Shown: positions 48,674 to 58,814 of the stretch, one piece after another
Position numbering within the stretch: the stretch's first letter is position 1
Layout: each line of letters starts with the position of its first letter
Assembly: GCA_026018925.1 (NCBI GenBank)
Contig: JAKSZU010000009.1
Span: 31,316,083-31,380,082 of the forward strand
Source of the DNA: Tupaia tana
Lineage: Eukaryota; Chordata; Mammalia; Scandentia; Tupaiidae
DNA: 64,000 nucleotides
Direction: 5' to 3'
The notes under the pieces: generated by a model
The model's database searches: none
What the model was told of the DNA's origin: nothing
What the model saw: only the letters and a program-made list of their open reading frames with translations
Translations under genes and position numbers: made by a program

Positions 48674-49061
48674 ATTACTTGTGCTTCTGCAGTGATTTCT
48701 GGTCTTCTGATGGATTATACATTTTTTCTTAATTTCTAGAAGTTCAATCTGAGCATTAAGAGGCTTGCAGGAGGAGAAGTTCTGCAGTCTCTTTGCCATT
48801 CCGTTTTTCTCCCTTTGTGCAGCAGATTCAGTGGGAATTGAGGAATATTCTGACCCTAATTGTATACAGATGTTTGGCTATGGTTCACTTATACCTGTCT
48901 AGAAACTCAATGCATGAAGGTTGAGCAGCAAAATAATGAAGGAAAAAGAAAAAGGACATGAAAGCAGAGAAAGAGAAAAAAAGAGATAAAAAAGAAAACA
49001 TATTAGTTTTTTGTTTTGTTTTGTTTTGTTTTTAAAAAAGCAAAATTGAAAACCGTGCTGT

Positions 49062-49508
49062 GCAAAAGCACTAATTCTCAGTTCCCATGGAGGAGTCAGT
49101 CTTTTTCTGAAGTCCTGACCTTTGCCTCTCCTAAATGGGAGGGAAGAAAGGAGATTATTAGCAAGATAAATGAGGATCTGAGAGCAACAAAAATACTTTG
49201 CCTTAAAAAGTTTTTTAAAGAAAAATGTAAAAGAATGAAGAGAGAGAGACAGAGAGAAGGATACAAGGTGCCCTTGAAAATGGGGTCCGTAAGGTGAAGT
49301 CTCAGCTGAAAGTCTTCATTACTCTTAGTCCCTGAAAACACTAGTTCTCAGCTCAAATGAAGAAGTCAATCTTCTTCTGAAGACCTGCACTTTTGCCTCT
49401 CCACTCAAGAGTGGGAACTGGAGGGTGAAGTCTCAGCATACAATCTTCATTACTTTTAGTCCCTGAAAGCACTAGTTCTCAGTTCCAATGGAGGAGTCAG
49501 TCCAAAAG
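49062..49508 (-). promoter_or_regulatory. tandem monomers in HAL1 copy 1 5' region
   Basis: Units starting 'gtgaagtctcagc' occur at 49294 and 49425 (period 131), with a further partial unit at about 49062-49140 ('ctaattctcagttcccatgg'). The last unit is cut at 49508. Mouse L1 promoters are built of such monomers, so a promoter role is plausible but inferred. Confidence 0.7.
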
Positions 49509-49708
49509 TGAAATTCTCAGGTATAGACTTAGCAAAATGTATACAAGATCCTTAACCAGAGAGATTTAACATATTCATAAGTGTAAGACTCAACATAGCA
49601 AAGTATTCAATTCTCCTTAAAATAGTTTATAGGTCTAAGGCAATTCCTATATAAATTTAAGTCATCTATTTTGCAGATTTACACAAGCTTATTCTAAAAT
49701 TTGTATGG

Positions 49709-49938
49709 AGATACTGAGTGGTAGCACAGCAGTAACACAACTGAACTCACATAGGAAAGGTAGTGAGTTCATGTCCTAGAACTTTCCCGAGCACATCAGA
49801 CGTTTATGTGTGCATATGTTCTAGGCTAGCTGAGAATGGGGGTAGATCACAGTGAGAATACCCTGTTAGGGATGCCTGTCTTTCTGTCTTTGTCTCTCTG
49901 TCTTTCTCATGGAAGAAATAAACTTTTTAAAAATAAAA
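49709..49938 (+). repeat. SINE-D copy in L1M
   Basis: Head 'gagtggtagcacagcagtaa', B box 'gagttcatgtcct', then 'tgtctttctgtctttgtctc' and 'atggaagaaataaac' tail. AAATTTGTATGG and AAAAATGTATATGG flank it. Confidence 0.65.
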
Positions 49939-50662
49939 AATGTATATGGAAAGGCAAAAATTTTTTAGTATCTAAAATAATTTTTGTAAGAATGAAGTGG
50001 GAGGAATCATTCTTCCCAGTATTAAGGCTTACATAGCTACAGTAAGTAAATGAGCGTAGTATTGGTGGAGGGATAAACGTATAAATCAATGTAACACAAC
50101 ACAGAACCCAGAAACAGACCCATATAAATATGCTCAATTTATTCTTGACAAAAGTACAAAAGCAAATCAATGGAGGAAAGAAAGAATTTTTAACAGATGG
50201 TGTTAGAATATTTGGACAGACTTAGGTTTAAAAAGTCAACTTCTACCTAATCCTTATATCTTATACAAAAATAACTTCAAAATATAACATGGATTTTAAT
50301 GTAAAAATGTGAAACCATAAAACTTTTAGAAATAATAAAGAAAAATCATCAAGATTTAGTTAGGCAAAGAGTTATTAGACCTGAAATCAAAATCATGATC
50401 TATAAAAGGAATAATTAATATTAGATTATCAGAAAATCATGATACATTTTTGCATAGAAAACATAGAAAAATACATTATGACTTTTCTGATGACCTAATA
50501 AATTAAATCTTATAAAAAAATTTTAAACACTGTCCAAAATATTTAGTGAGGAGGATGAAAAGACAAGCTATTGACTGGGAAAAAATATATGTAATCCTCA
50601 TATCTGACAAAATGGTAGTATTCAGAATAAAGAATTCTCAACCACAAGAAAAGAAATTATCC

Positions 50663-50905
50663 AGGACCAGCAGATGGCATAATGGTTACGTTGCTGGACT
50701 CCCGCATAGTCAACCATGATTTGAGTCTCGGACCTGGGAGCTTAAAACTCATACAAGATGCACATGTGTGTGTGCCCAAAATCCCAAGAAGAGAATGGAG
50801 GAGAAGGGATTGCAGTGTGGCCGTCAGCCCTGGGGAGTGATTTCTCACTTTCTGTCTCTTTGTCTCTTTCTGTCTCTCTGTCTCTTTCTGTGTTCAACCA
50901 AAAAT
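50663..50905 (+). repeat. SINE-A/B copy in L1M
   Basis: 'aggaccagcagatggcataa', B box 'tgatttgagtctc', 'aagaagagaatggaggag' and a long (TCTG/TCTC) tract. The usual 'cctatagc' box is missing. Confidence 0.8.
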
Positions 50906-51246
50906 CTGAATACAAAATTTATGATATTTTCTTTATAATAGCAAAATCTTGAAACAATTCAACTTTCTTTAATCGGCAAATGGTTAATATATGATGGCAT
51001 ATACATATCATGGAATACTACTAAGCAGTAATTAGGAATAACTATTACTACATCAAACAACTTGGATGGATTTCAAGGGAATTATGCTGAGTGGGAAAAA
51101 AGCTGTTAATCTCAAAAGGTTATAAACTGTACAATTCTGTTTATATAACGTTCTTAAAAGGTAGTGAAACAATTCTGTATTTTGATTGTGGTGATTGTTA
51201 CACAATGCTACATCAATTATAAAATTTGACACAGTTATACACATTT

Positions 51247-51525
51247 GGGCTGGCTCCATGATGTGATGGTTAAGGCAGCTTGATCTCACATGGCCAACCA
51301 TGTGATTCAAGTCCCAGACCCAGTGATTGAGAAACAGCTGGGCACATGTGCTTGCATGTACAATATCCTGCAAGATGAAAGAGAAGGGATTGCAACATGA
51401 GCTTACCTGTGGTGGTGGGGTGCTTTCTTTTCTTCCCCTCTCTCTGTCTCTTTGCAGAGCACATGAGCCCTCTAGCAAAATATGTATGTGTATGCACACA
51501 CACACACACACACACACACGAAAAT
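51247..51525 (+). repeat. SINE-B copy with (CA)n tail
   Basis: Head 'ggctggctccatgatgtgat', B box 'gattcaagtccc', 'gagccctctagcaaaata' box, then (CA)n at about 51497-51519. It sits at the end of the L1M. Confidence 0.78.
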
Positions 51526-51538
51526 GAATACTTTTTTG

Positions 51539-51704
51539 ATTTCAAGAATTATTTAATTTTATTCATTGTCATTATTGTATTTTATTTTTAAAAATTGACC
51601 AGAGAGAGGTAAAGCAAGAAAGCAAGCAGCCAGGTCCAGGACTCGAACTGCGGTAAGCCATGTGGGAGTCCAGCCACCCTAACCACCTCACCAATTGCTG
51701 GCCC
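51539..51704 (-). repeat. SINE-C copy
   Basis: Minus strand: T-rich tail, 'attgaccagagagaggtaa', 'gcagccaggtccaggactc' and 'accaattgctggccc' head. 'gaaaatgaatactttt' and 'gaaaatgagtactttt' flank it. Confidence 0.83.
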
Positions 51705-51714
51705 TAATGAAAAT

Positions 51715-52450
51715 GAGTACTTTTAAAATTGATGAAATCTGAATGTATGTTCTCACTTATAAATACTGAATGCTATAACTCATAGTGAAAGCTAAAAGAC
51801 TTAATAGCATAGACATAAAAAGAGTAAGGGTAGATACTAGAGGTGGATGGAAGGACTTGGGGGATCAGGAGAAACTGCTTAAAAGACACAAGAGTGCATG
51901 TAAACAAAGTAGAGTAAGTTATGGAACAGTGCAATACTGTAAAGATGTCATTGACAATTTAATATGTACATCCCCAAACCTAGAAGAGTGAATTCCAAGC
52001 ATGGACAACATAATGTTATGGTAAATACTGAGGATGTTGAAATATGTTTATATCATTGACTTGGTTATTACACACTTTATACTTGCTATTCTATGGCAGC
52101 AACTGAAACATTAGAAGATACGAAAGCATGAAGAACAATGGTGATACTAGACACAGTGCAAGAGAAGGGTGGGAAATGGGGAAGGGTGAAAGGAAGGGAA
52201 TAAAAGGGAAAAAAAGAAACAAAATGTTTTAGGGACACAAAAATAGAAAATTATCTGTTGATGATAATGTGTATGGTAATATCTTTGACTGAACTCCTAT
52301 ACAGTGTATTCATGATGGGAAATTCATTTGGTATGCCGTAATGATACACAGTGATTGAATATAAAAATAAATAACTACACCATATCCCAGAAAGATGTAA
52401 AATAATCATATGTACATCAGGAATGTCAATAATAAAATGTTTAAAAAGAA
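51715..52450 (+). mobile_element. L1 3' UTR with intact 3' terminus
   Basis: 'tgtatgttctcacttataaa' begins an L1-type 3' region. It runs through a G/A-rich tract ('gaagggtgggaaatgggga') to 'gtattcatgatgggaaat', 'gtgattgaatataaaaataa' and a short trailing segment. The terminal ~70 bp match the HAL1 3' ends. Confidence 0.7.
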
Positions 52451-53879
52451 CTGAAAATGATGTGAAAAATAGTAAACTTAGGGAAAAAAAAACACCCTTC
52501 TGATATGAATCATAATAGGTTGACTATACTCTTTAACAGATACTGGAGTTAAAATCATCTAAATTTGTCTCTAAGTAAATATTTTCAGTTTAAGCGGTTT
52601 ATTGGAGCCTATTTGTGTCCACTTCCAGCAAGTCAATAGCACAATAAAATTTGCTTTAAATTTAATTTTGCAGACATATGTTTTCTGCAAACAAATAGCT
52701 ACTTATTATCTTTTCTATGTAAAGCAGATCCCACTAAAAATTGAATAAAAGACACTAGGTTTGTACATGGAAAGTGAAGAAGAGAGAAAAAATTATTTCC
52801 CAGATAAATCATGCCTAAACACTTACTTGCCTCTGGAATCTGGCTTTCTAAAGTTGAATATATTGGAAAAGGTAAGATGCTTATAGAGAGTAATCACTTC
52901 AATTTTCTTTGTTTCATTTTGCAAATACAGAAAAAGCTTAATAATTGTACCTCAACTAACTGAAGGCTTTAAATTCATATAAACAGAAAGAAAGATGTTT
53001 TATCTTTCCAACCCAATTTAAATCATTAAATCATTTTCAGTAAGTGTCTGGGATATTCTAAACTCCAGGGATGACTGGATTATGATGAACTACTAGAGTG
53101 TATGCAACAAGGGAAAGGATGTATGAAATCAACAGCAGAGTTCAAACTGCAGTTCTTAACTGGAGTAAAAAGAATTGTAAAGTTTTTTAAGTGTCTATAA
53201 ACAAAAGGATGAAATATATTTTACCAGAAATTTTATTTTTTTATTTAGGAAATTCTACTTACTCTGGAGGAACACATTTTATTTTCTCTGTTTAGTTATA
53301 TGAATTTCATTTATACATTATGTATGCTTTTGCTAAGCTTTTAGTGCTTATTTTCTTCTCCTTTCTCTCTTTTTTTAAGTTAACAATTACACTTCAAGGG
53401 ACAATGTATTATTTTGTGACAAAAGATATACCTACAGGCAAAGCAGTAGGTAACATTTAAGCACTGTTGGCTATGGTTGTCAACTGGAGGCCAGCAATAT
53501 TTTCTAATTAGAAGTTTGCTCCTAGTCATCTTTTTCAAATCCATTAGGCTTTTAAATGCTAAACTATGATTGGTTTTTCATATATTACTCTTGATAATGA
53601 CTGTGAGGGAAAAGTTTTGAATATAAAATATATGAAACATGATAATAGAAAAAAAATTAAATCTCTGCTGGGCATCTCTACCTGGATTGTTTACAGGCAA
53701 TTCAAAATAAGCATATCCTACAGAGAATTCCACCATTTATAATACCAATAGTTCCCCTATGTTCCCTATTTTGATAAATTGCTTAACATTTTTTGTAGGT
53801 CCCAAGCTAGAAATTTTAGTTCATGAGTCCACCACCATGGCAGCTCATTAAAATAACCTACCCAGTTTGTTTGTAGTTA
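52451..53879. other. unassigned sequence
   Basis: A repeat-poor stretch with no gene or family that I recognise; possibly unique DNA. Confidence 0.35.
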
Positions 53880-54450
53880 ATAATTTATTTTTGGACTTTT
53901 AGGTTTTCAGAAAAAAAATTGATGCAAAAGTTCAGGGTTTCTACATACTTCCTCTCCCCTGCACCATTTATCTTACAACTCATATCAGTGTGATTCCTTT
54001 GTTACATAACTAATGAGCCAATACTGATACCTTATTATTAACTAAAGTCCATAGTGCACATTAGAACTGACTTTTTGCATTTTATCAATACATTCTGTAG
54101 AATTTGACAAATGTCCCAAACTTTATGATATGTATCCATTATTATATCATACAGGATAGTTTCAGTTCCCTAAAAATCCCCTGCTCCACCTACTCATATC
54201 TCTCTCCCCTAGAATCTGTAGCAACCAATAATACTTTTACTTTCTTTACAATTTTGCCTTGGCCAGAATGCCATGTAGTTGGAATCATGGCAGACATTTC
54301 AAGTTGACAACATCTTATTTAGCAATATGTTTTTAAGGTACCTCATATTTTTGTGACCTTATAGCTCATTTATTTCACTCTCTGAATAATATCCTAATGT
54401 GTAGATATATCATAGTTTGTTTATCCATTCACCTACTGGAGAGCATTTTG

Positions 54451-54514
54451 ATTGCTTCTGTGTTTTAGTAACAACAGTTTTTATTGCTTCTGTGTTTTAG
54501 TAACACCAGTTTTT
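54451..54514. repeat. 32-bp tandem duplication
   Basis: ATTGCTTCTGTGTTTTAGTA plus 12 further bases is repeated directly once, with one difference (acaac / acacc). Confidence 0.92.
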
Positions 54515-54804
54515 AATATTCATTTAGGTACATAGTAAGCAGTGAGGTTGCTGTATAGTTTAGTATATGTAGTTTTCTAAGAAGCTTTTAAACTGTCTTT
54601 CAAAGTTGCTGTACTATTGTGCATTTCTACCAGCAATGAGTGAAAGTTCCTGTTGCTCCACACCTTCCTCAGCATCTGTTGTTGTCAATGTTTTGAGTCT
54701 CAGTCATTTTAATAGACATGTAGTGGTATCTTGTTTAAATTGTAAATCTTTAATGACATATGATGTTGAGCATTATTTCGCATCTTTTTCCATCTGCACA
54801 TTAC

Positions 54805-55240
54805 TGTGATTTGGATAATGATTTATCTCCTGAATGTTATATTCTAAAAGGTTGACCCCCAGTGTAATGGTGTTGGGAAGTTGTGAGACCTCTAAGAGTG
54901 GGTGGTATTTGGCTCATGATGACAGTGCCTTAATGAATAAATTAATGCTGTCTTGTAAGTGGAAATGAGTTCTCACACTCATGAGATGGGATTAGTTCCT
55001 GTGAGAGCAGATTGCTATAATTGATGGCTGCACACATATCATGCTCTTTTCTCTTTCTCTTTGCATGTGCCTGCCTTTTTCTTTGTTTATGTTGGACATG
55101 TTGTGATATAGTAACAGAGGCCAACTAGATATTGGCATCACACCATGGGACTATTCAGCCACCAGAAATCGTGAGCCAAATATACCTCTATTCTTTATAA
55201 ATCACCAAGTCTAAAATATATCTGTTCAGCTACACAATAC
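54805..55240 (+). mobile_element. MaLR (MST/MLT-like) LTR
   Basis: 'tgacccccagtgtaatggtg', 'ttgggaagttgtgagacctc', 'gaataaattaatgctgtctt', 'ccagaaatcgtgagcc' and 'tctttataaatcaccaagtc' follow a MaLR LTR in order. It interrupts the antisense L1M. Confidence 0.75.
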
Positions 55241-55350
55241 ATCTTCTTTTATAAGGTATTTGTTCATATATTTTATGCATTTATAATTGATTTGTTTGTT
55301 TTCCTACTGCTGAGTTTTGAAAATCTTCATGAATTCTGGATATCAGTTCA

Positions 55351-55585
55351 TTTTTTAAAAATTTTCCATACAATATGTTCACTCAAGAAAGAGGGAGAGA
55401 GTGAGAAAGTGTCCCCCAGGGGAATGGCCATGCTGCAATCCTCTTAGGATTCCATTATCTTAGGATTCTGAAATACATGCATACATGCTCAGCATGTACG
55501 TTAAGCCAATGGGTCCAGAACCTAAACCATGCAATTAGCCATGTGAGACTGTGTCACCCTAACTACTATGCCACCTATTGGCCCC
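55351..55585 (-). repeat. SINE-B copy, first of a same-site pair
   Basis: 'tgtcccccaggggaatggcc' palindrome region and 'ccacctattggcccc' head. Left flank ATATCAGTTCA (55340-55350) and right flank AAATATCAGTTCT (55586-55598). Confidence 0.85.
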
Positions 55586-55598
55586 AAATATCAGTTCT

Positions 55599-55855
55599 AT
55601 TTTTTTAAAGAGAGATTTTTTGCTATAGGGCTCATATGCTTGCTGGAGAGACAGAGAGAGACAGAACACAAGAAATTATACTGCAGGGTAGATAGCCATG
55701 CTGCAAACCCTTCTCCCCTAGTCTGCTATTAGGATTTGGGGCACACATGCCCACATGCCTGGCATGAGTTTTAAGTCACCAGATACGGGACTCGAACTAT
55801 AGTAGACTACATGGGCATCCAGTGATGTAACAAATTACCCCATCTGTTGGATTCC
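55599..55855 (-). repeat. SINE-A/B copy, second of a same-site pair
   Basis: 'ttttttgctatagggctcat', 'tagtctgctattaggattt' and 'ccatctgttggattcc' head. AAATATCAGTTCT (55586-55598) lies to its left and AAATATTAGTTCT (55856-55868) to its right. Confidence 0.85.
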
Positions 55856-56084
55856 AAATATTAGTTCTTTAACAGCTGAGTGATTTTCAGGGATTTTTTT
55901 CTCAGTCTGTGGCTTGTCTTTTCATTTATTAATAAGTATTTTTCATAGAAGTTTTTAATTTTAATGAATTCCAACTCATTAATGCATTCTTTCATGGATT
56001 GTGCTTTCATTGTTGCACCTAAAAGGTCATCATCAAATTCAAGTTCCAAGTTTTTTGTTTTGTTTCTTTCTTTGTTTTGTTTTG

Positions 56085-56520
56085 TTATTTTTTTTTCCGT
56101 CCAAAATACACTGTGTATTGGCTCAATCAAGCACATCAACATACATGTTTTCAGCAAATAATTTTCCAATTCTTATGTCTTGTATACTTTGTATTTTGTT
56201 TTGCCATCCTTGATTCCTTATCCCTCACCCTCTGCCATGTCCCACCCTCCTCCCACATTGTCTCTGGTATCCATGGTTGCTTTCTATATCTTCCCCCCCA
56301 TTTAATTGATTTGCTAATGAACTTAATTAGTCTACATATATCCAATAGCTAGCATAGCTGATATATACCTATACATGAACCCAAATCTGACTTTAGGCAT
56401 AAACCCCAGTGAATAGAATGAACATATTGTAAAGTAGTACCCAGCTGGGGCTATATAGCTTACTGCAGTCATCAAATATGAATTTTTTTTAAATTTCGAT
56501 ATGAACAGTTTTACCATGTT
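56085..56520 (-). mobile_element. HAL1/L1 3'-UTR fragment (copy 3)
   Basis: 'aatacactgtgtattggctc', 'ccatgtcccaccctcctccc', 'aatagctagcatagctgata' and 'ggctatatagcttactgcag' match the 3' UTR of HAL1 copy 1 (46720-47320). Truncated in the 3' UTR, with no ORF. Confidence 0.75.
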
Positions 56521-57200
56521 TTTTTTTCTCCTGCAACATTTTTTTTTTAAATTACTTAACATTCATTCCCTGAGCATCATCACAACGTACTAAATGTGGT
56601 TTCCCATCTAGAATAAACTGCATAGTGGCTTAATCAAGCATGTTATCATCAATAATATTCCATTTCTACTTTCATACATATGTATACGTATATATATATA
56701 TATGTTTTTTACCCCATGTCTGACCCTCTGCCCTTTCCCACTCTCTTGTTACACTGTCTCTGTTATATACAGTTGTCTTCCATTCCTTTTTCCCCAACAT
56801 TTTGTTGACCACACAATATCATAAGTAATCCAACTACTTTCAGCAGGTAATTTCAAGAAGAGTAGTTTTGAACTGGTAATGATATTTCCTTGAATCTTAA
56901 AGCCTAGAAACAGGTTAGTATTCTGTTCAAATGGTAGGTACATGCACCTATCAACAGCTCAAGACAGGACAAAAATCCTTTAAAACCGGAAAACAAAGCT
57001 TAGGAGAAAAGCAGCAATAATTTAGTCAAGTCACAGAATGTTGTTTCATCGGTTCAGTCTCATGTACTTAATCTTTCTTCTGTTAAGGTTCGATCTTCCA
57101 GATTGAATTCTGGGATATAATATTCATCTCCAAACATTGTCCCTACAATTAAGTTGCCCATTTTCTTAGTTTTTGAACTCTTATTTCTGTGTGTCTGCAT

Positions 57201-58170
57201 TTAACTTTTCTGACATAGCACTCCCTTAAGAATTTCTTGGAGATCTGGTCTGGTGCTGGTAAATTCTTTCAGGTTTTGTTTATCTGGGAAAGTTTGTGTC
57301 TTTTCTTCCCAAATGAATGATAACCTTGCTGGGTACAGAATTCTCGGTTGAAATTGCTTTTCCCTTAATATTTTGAATATATTTTCCCATTCTCTCCTCG
57401 CTCGAATTGTCTCTGATGAGAGGTCTGCCGTTAGTCTGATGGGATACCCTTTGTAGGTAACTTGCCTTTTTTCTCTTGCCAGTTTTAGTATCTTGTCTTT
57501 GTCTGTGGTTTTGGTCAATCTGGCTATAATGTGTCTTGGAGAAGATCTTCTTCGGTTGATTCTATTTGGGGTCCTCTGTATTTCTTGGGACTGAATCTTT
57601 GAGTGCCTCTCCAGCTTTGGAAAGTTTTCTTGCAGGATTTCATGGAATAGAGATTATCAATGCCCTTATGAGTCTCTTCACCCTCTGGGATGCCTATTAT
57701 CCAGATGTTTGGACGTTTAATTGTGTCTAGTACTTCTCGCATATTTTCTCAAATTTTTGGGCCATTTTCTCAGTCTTCATGGTGGATTTTTCTAGGCCAG
57801 CCATTTTCTCTTCTACATTAGAGATTCTATTTTCTGTATGATCTAGTCTGCTTTTAATACTTTCAAGGGAGATTTTGACTTCTTGTATTATGGTCTTCAT
57901 CTCTAATAGTTCCATCTGATTTTTTTGTAAAGTGTGAAACTCCTCTTTTAGATCTTGCATGAATTTCCTCACCTCCTGGAACTCTTCAACTCCTTTCTCC
58001 TTCCTCTTCAGCAGTTCCTTGTCTCTCTTCTCTTCCATCTCTGTTAGCTTTGCCATTATGAATGTTCTGAATTCTTTATCAGACATTTCCATGATTTCCA
58101 TTGAACTGTGTGTGGATGAAGAGGAGCTATCCTTTTCCCTTATGGGAGAGGCATTTTCCTGCTTCTCCAT
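57201..58170 (-). pseudogene. L1 ORF1p remnant of HAL1 copy 2
   Basis: ATG at 58170-58168 and TAA at 57203-57201 bound about 323 residues. The N-terminal part (58170-57727) is open and mostly charged coiled coil, with 'RLDHTENRISNVEEKM' like L1 ORF1 coiled coils. The middle (57742-57524) has 'RPNIWIIGIPEGEE', the RRM start of ORF1p. The C-terminal part (57518-57201) has 'REKRQVTYKGYPIRLTADLS' and ends 'RPDLQEILKGVLCQKS', a natural ORF1 terminus. At least two frameshifts (near 57735 and 57521) disable it. L1 ORF1p coats its own RNA as a trimer. Confidence 0.88.
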
Positions 58171-58244
58171 ATTTCTTGTGGTTCTGCAGCGATTTCTAGT
58201 CTTCTGGTGGATGTTCGGTTTCTTCCCAAACTTGGAAGTTCAAT

Positions 58245-58453
58245 CACGCGGGTTTTGTATGCTGGAGGCCCAGGTAGGAGTGGGACATCTTCCTTTCTCA
58301 CAAAATGGCTAGATCGCAGGAGCCATGGAGCAGACTATCTTTTGAAGAAGGGTTGTTCACGCGGGTTTTGTATGCTGGAGGCCCAGTTAGGAGTGGGACA
58401 TCTTCCTTTCTCGCAAAATGGCTAGATCTCAGGAGCCATGGAGCAGACTCTGT
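58245..58453 (-). promoter_or_regulatory. tandem monomers in HAL1 copy 2 5' region
   Basis: Two units starting 'cacgcgggttttgtatgctg' at 58245 and 58358 (period 113; second unit about 96 bp). Each contains, on the minus strand, GCCATTTTG, a YY1-like core, and several CpGs. They lie just upstream of the ORF1 leader, as L1 promoter monomers do in mouse. Confidence 0.75.
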
Positions 58454-58469
58454 TTTGTTATTTTTTAAT

Positions 58470-58595
58470 GATGATGCCCAGATCTGTCATGAGATAAAAT
58501 AAATCAGAATTTCTAAAGGTGGTACAAAAGCAGTCTTGTTTTAAAAGCCTGCACCTGCCACTGTGATTTTCGTGGGAAGCTAGAGTGGGGAAGTA
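58470..58595 (-). repeat. MER5-like DNA transposon remnant
   Basis: 'aatcagaatttctaaaggtg', 'cttgttttaaaagcctgcac' and 'actgtgatttt' resemble MER5A (hAT-Charlie MITE) in antisense. Confidence 0.45.
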
Positions 58596-58778
58596 CTACT
58601 AAAGCAATGGCCTTAGATTTATCTTAGGTGATCTCAGCCTAAGAACCCCTGATTGTAAAGACTTTTCTGAACCTGTTGATGAAAACTGCCTGTTTCTTTT
58701 TTGTTTTAAAGTATAAAGTGTGCCCTCAGATACATGAATAAATAACTCATAAAGCCTTTGATGAGGCCCCAGTGCAAG

Positions 58779-58814
<36 letters not shown>

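Larger units (their letters stand above)
46661..49508 (-). mobile_element. complete half-L1 (HAL1-like) element, copy 1
   Basis: The order on the minus strand is 5' region (49508-48674), ORF1 remnant (48673-47698), 3' UTR (47697-46661) and a poly-A tail (poly-T at 46661). No ORF2 lies between ORF1 and the 3' UTR. An exact 9-bp TSD, TGAAATTCT, is at 46652-46660 and 49509-49517, and removing the insert rejoins L1M ORF2. HAL1 elements are known L1 derivatives that keep ORF1 and lose ORF2 and depend on L1 reverse transcriptase. The 3' UTR carries a later 116-bp insertion inside a microsatellite. Confidence 0.85.
39970..51245 (+). mobile_element. near full-length L1M split by about 12 later insertions
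   Basis: Host segments read in order. 5' region: about 39970-40690. ORF1: about 40690-41170 ('cattggagttaaagaagaag', 'atggaggccaggaatt', 'aaagaactgtcagctgtga'). Intergenic: to about 41520. Endonuclease: 41780-43850. Reverse transcriptase: 44110-45440, with FADD at 45377-45388. Late ORF2: 46504-46650, 49515-49700 and 49940-50660. 3' UTR: 50905-51245 ('aacttggatggatttcaagg', 'ctcaaaaggttataaactg'). All frames are broken. Flanking pieces rejoin across several insertions. A 3'-end-like block at 41940-42235 is out of order and may be a further insertion. Confidence 0.75.
53880..56070 (-). mobile_element. L1M 3' end, antisense, with insertions
   Basis: On the plus strand: 'cagaatgccatgtagttgg' at 54265, 'gtttatccattcacctactg' at 54419, 'tgtactattgtgcatttcta' at 54610, 'aatgagtgaaagttcctgtt' at 54635 and 'cagtctgtggcttgtctttt' at 55902. 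This is the classic L1M antisense order. It is interrupted by a MaLR LTR (54805-55240) and two SINEs (55351-55855). A 32-bp tandem duplication lies at 54451-54514. Confidence 0.8.
56539..58455 (-). mobile_element. half-L1 (HAL1-like) element, copy 2
   Basis: On the minus strand: 5' monomers (58455-58245), a short leader, ORF1 remnant (58170-57201), 3' UTR (57200-56549) and poly-A (poly-T at 56539-56548). As in copy 1, the 3' UTR follows the ORF1 stop directly. About 140 bp of the copy 1 3' UTR (47210-47345) is absent here. I could not find a convincing TSD. Confidence 0.82.

Noticed and set aside
48422..48739. Plus-strand serine/phenylalanine-rich frames at 48422-48739 and 57959-58312
   Set aside because: Both are the antisense of HAL1 ORF1, which explains their resemblance to each other.
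49062..49508. CRISPR-like or satellite array
   Set aside because: Only two to three units without unique spacers, located in a retroelement 5' region.
51053..51517. 154-residue minus-strand frame
   Set aside because: Spans an L1 3' UTR and a SINE-B in antisense; no family features.
58207..58502. Repeated peptide (VLYAGGP...) as a possible repeat protein
   Set aside because: It comes from the HAL1 5' monomers read on the wrong strand.
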